A DNA stretch of 64,000 bases, taken from assembly GCF_009738225.1 (NCBI RefSeq), contig NZ_CP018188.1:62001-126000 (forward strand), in the 5' to 3' direction. The notes under the pieces were generated by a model. It was not told the origin of the DNA, did no database searches, and saw nothing but the letters and a program-made list of their open reading frames with translations. The stretch comes from Streptococcus salivarius. Its GTDB lineage: Bacteria; Bacillota; Bacilli; Lactobacillales; Streptococcaceae. Shown piece by piece: positions 61,655-64,000 of the stretch (position 1 is the stretch's first letter; every line of letters begins with the position of its first letter). A program made the position numbers and the translations under genes.

Positions 61655-63352
61655 ATGAAAAGGGTCTTAAGGGAAGAACGAAATAAAATAGTAGTATTTA
61701 TTATCTCTACGTTTATATTGGGATTAGTTGAAGTATCGTTTGCTACAATAATTCAAAAATTCATTGATTCCCTAGAGTCATCAGATATTACAAAGTTTAA
61801 ATTAGCAATTTTTTCCTTTACAGTTTTTCTTGTAGTAAACTATATCTTGAATCTTTTTGTAATATGGATTCAATCAGTGCTTACTAAGAATATTCATCTG
61901 TATTTAAAATCAAATTTAGCTAAATATTTTTTATCGCTTGGTTATTGTGATTTTTCTGAAACAACTACGGGTGAAAAGATGAATTGCTTTGATTATAAAA
62001 TATCGCTAATTGAACAGTATTTTTTAGATAGCATTTTTTCAATGATACAATCAACTTTGATGTTGATTATTGCGAGTGTTTATTTATATCAAATTAGCCC
62101 GTTGATTTGCATAATTGTATTTGCTTTAGGGATTGTATCTATGCTGGTTCCCTTGTTACTTGGTAAAAAATTAAATGATTTAGTTTCTGAAAATGTAGTT
62201 CTAAGCGGAGAGTATCTACATTTTATAAAAGAGATGTTTCAAGGAATACTGGCGGTCAAGACCTTTCAGAAGGAGCGGACATTTTTTGAGAAATTTGAAG
62301 AGAAGTTATTTAAATTTGAACAGAATGCTCAATTGTTAAATGTAAAAAATGGTGAGTATAATCAAATCAGTGGTTTTTTTCAGTATGTAATCATTATTTC
62401 TTGTTTATGCTTTGGTGGATTTTTAGTGTTGAATCAAGGCTTGACATTAGGAAAGATGATTGCGGTTACACAAATTTCAAATTTGATAGTTGGTCCAATT
62501 CAACAGATTGGTTCTTCAGTTATTGATATTTTGGCTAGTAAGGATATAACGAAAGAAATGTCAGATATTTTTTTAAAACAATCAATCGTTTTAGATAAAA
62601 AAGTATATCAAAAAGGTTTTGATAATATAAGGATTTCTACTTGTAGTGTCACAAAAGATAATAAAAAGCTCTTGGGTGGTGTTAATATATCTCTTGAATA
62701 TGGTAAAAAATATTGTATTATTGGTCCAAATGGTAGCGGAAAAACTACATTTGGACGATTAATGTTAAATTTGTTAAATGATGTTGAAGAACGAGTATTT
62801 ATAGATAGAGAAGCTAGTAATTTAGAAGATGTCGCCAAATTGATTTCATATGTACCGCAAAATAGTATTGCTTTTAAAGGTACTTTGAAAGATAATATTA
62901 CATTGTTTGAACGCTACGATGATAAAATTATTGATGAGGTAATTAGAGACGTTAATTTAAACAATAAAAGTAAAGAGATTCAAATGATTTCGGAAAACGG
63001 TGACAATATTTCTGGTGGAGAATTGAGAAAAGTCAATATAGCTAGAGCATTTTTAGAGGATAGACCAATAATACTAGTTGATGAATTTGAGTCAGCTCTG
63101 GATGAAGAATCATCAAAACTAATAGCTGATAAATTTTTGAGTTCAGAAAAAACGGTGATAATGATTTCTCACAATTTAGAGCAGTCATTTTTACAAAGGT
63201 TTGATTCCATAATTTTTATAGAAAATGGGGAAGTTACTGCAATGGGAAAATACGAAGTATTATTAAAAAATTGTGATAACTTCTATAAATATTTAATTCA
63301 AACTGCCCCTAGTGGAGGTAATATTCATGAATACAATACTACGAGCGTGTAA
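61655..63352 (+). CDS. ABC transporter, fused membrane and ATPase domains
   Basis: A 565-residue exporter half: six helices in the first 310 residues, then the ATPase with Walker A IIGPNGSGKTTFGRL, Q loop YVPQNSIAFKGTLKDN, signature NISGGELRKVNIARA and Walker B IILVDEFESALDEE (Glu after Asp present as DEFE). No peptidase domain, so precursor cleavage must be done by the CPBP protease or another enzyme. Two in-frame ATGs; 61655 has better spacing to AGGGAGA than 61649. It follows the radical SAM gene by 11 bases, which indicates peptide export or immunity. Confidence 0.85.
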   Translation: MKRVLREERNKIVVFIISTFILGLVEVSFATIIQKFIDSLESSDITKFKLAIFSFTVFLVVNYILNLFVIWIQSVLTKNIHLYLKSNLAKYFLSLGYCDFSETTTGEKMNCFDYKISLIEQYFLDSIFSMIQSTLMLIIASVYLYQISPLICIIVFALGIVSMLVPLLLGKKLNDLVSENVVLSGEYLHFIKEMFQGILAVKTFQKERTFFEKFEEKLFKFEQNAQLLNVKNGEYNQISGFFQYVIIISCLCFGGFLVLNQGLTLGKMIAVTQISNLIVGPIQQIGSSVIDILASKDITKEMSDIFLKQSIVLDKKVYQKGFDNIRISTCSVTKDNKKLLGGVNISLEYGKKYCIIGPNGSGKTTFGRLMLNLLNDVEERVFIDREASNLEDVAKLISYVPQNSIAFKGTLKDNITLFERYDDKIIDEVIRDVNLNNKSKEIQMISENGDNISGGELRKVNIARAFLEDRPIILVDEFESALDEESSKLIADKFLSSEKTVIMISHNLEQSFLQRFDSIIFIENGEVTAMGKYEVLLKNCDNFYKYLIQTAPSGGNIHEYNTTSV

Positions 63353-64000
63353 TTTAAGTAAATCATTTGGTTTACAAGAGGTGTTAACTAATATCAATTT
63401 TGACATTCAATCAGGAGATATAGTTGGCTTGATTGGAAAAAATGGCTGTGGAAAGACTACTCTAATGAAGATGATATTGGGTTTTACATCACAAACCAAG
63501 GGTTATATCCAATTTGAAGGTGATCCGAATTATCATACTAAAAGGAAGACATTAAATAAAATCGGTTTCCTCCTAGATTGTAGGCTGTTTGAAGATTTCT
63601 CTGCATATGATAATTTGAAATTATTCTCTATGTACTCTTCAACAGTTAATGAAGAAAATTTAGATGACCGAATTGAGAGGTTGTTAAAGTTTGTTGGTTT
63701 AGATAATAGTAAAAAACTAGTAAAATCTTATTCTTTTGGTATGAAACAGAGATTGGGTTTGGCACTGGCATTACTAGATGATCCTGAATTTTTGATTTTA
63801 GACGAACCATTTGTCGGTTTGGATCCCACCGGAGTTAGAGTTCTTCTAGATTATATTGTAAAGTTACGTCGGGAAAAGGGTGTTACGATACTAATCTCAT
63901 CACATCAGTTACATGAAATTGAAGAAATTTGTGACTATTTCTTATTTATAAATGAAAAGAGTATTGAAAAACATTCTAAACTAGGGGAAAATCAAATAGT
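63327..64000 (+). CDS. ABC transporter ATPase (cut by window edge)
   Basis: An open frame of 224 codons from ATG 63327 to the window end, overlapping the previous gene by 26 bases. Walker A GLIGKNGCGKTTLMK, signature SYSFGMKQRLGLALALL, Walker B FLILDEPFVGLDP, and switch ILISSHQLHE. It resembles the BcrA/LanF-type ATPases that pair with a separate permease for bacteriocin self-protection. The permease would lie beyond the window. Confidence 0.85.
   Translation, partial: MNTILRACNLSKSFGLQEVLTNINFDIQSGDIVGLIGKNGCGKTTLMKMILGFTSQTKGYIQFEGDPNYHTKRKTLNKIGFLLDCRLFEDFSAYDNLKLFSMYSSTVNEENLDDRIERLLKFVGLDNSKKLVKSYSFGMKQRLGLALALLDDPEFLILDEPFVGLDPTGVRVLLDYIVKLRREKGVTILISSHQLHEIEEICDYFLFINEKSIEKHSKLGENQI

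Overview
The window looks like a large part of a conjugative megaplasmid from an oral streptococcus, most likely the Streptococcus salivarius group. The evidence is AT-rich Firmicutes coding style, a salivaricin A-type lantibiotic gene at the left edge, a YSIRK-type secretion signal, and plasmid partition, replication and conjugation genes. The species is an inference; the plasmid nature is well supported. I saw no rRNA or tRNA genes.

Layout. (1) 1-1320: salA and the start of salB (minus strand), then a toxin-like mini-ORF. (2) 1363-13991, minus strand: a leading-region-like operon with a DarB-like methylase-helicase, PcfJ, PcfK, an orphan PilT-type ATPase, an HEYGH protein, a RelA/SpoT-like synthetase and a TOPRIM primase. 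It is driven from a long structured leader at 13992-14563. (3) 14580-19275: partition and replication block with a repeat-rich presumptive centromere, parA, a small partner, about 11 iterons and rep. (4) 19402-28904: accessory segment with a degenerate recombinase, an EndA-like nuclease, a duplicated and broken CHAP-protein module, a two-component system, the intact CHAP lysin and IS debris. (5) 29265-39741: conjugation genes (coupling protein, replication-relaxation protein, membrane thioredoxin, small membrane proteins). (6) 39900-44964: an sRNA with anti-Shine-Dalgarno loops, a gene with an in-frame stop, a possible modification-dependent nuclease, and a nuclease-dead TnpB/Cas12-like protein followed by its own promoter, a structured RNA and a 36-30-36 mini-CRISPR. 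(7) 44995-53383, plus strand: a second leading-region operon behind an inverted copy of the structured leader, with twin small proteins, SSB, exonuclease, ERF annealase, RadC, a GNAT and small unknowns. (8) 53485-56915: AbiE toxin-antitoxin and other candidate defence genes. (9) 57401-64000: a RiPP (sactipeptide-like) cluster whose radical SAM gene is split by a 1,724-bp mobile element carrying lnu(C).

How it fits together. Two outward-facing operons share the same leader, the same ribosome-binding cassette and repeated intergenic hairpins, so they are probably co-regulated and switched on at plasmid entry. Their products (SSB, annealase, exonuclease, DarB-like, PcfJ/K, primase, RadC) fit establishment and anti-defence. 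Three left-operon proteins end in sliding-clamp-binding-like motifs.

The best candidates for an undescribed system are the TnpB-like protein with its natural single-guide-like RNA and mini-array (43370-44964), the paired structured leaders, and the anti-SD sRNA at 39902-40062. All functional calls come from reading motifs by eye; no database search was possible.
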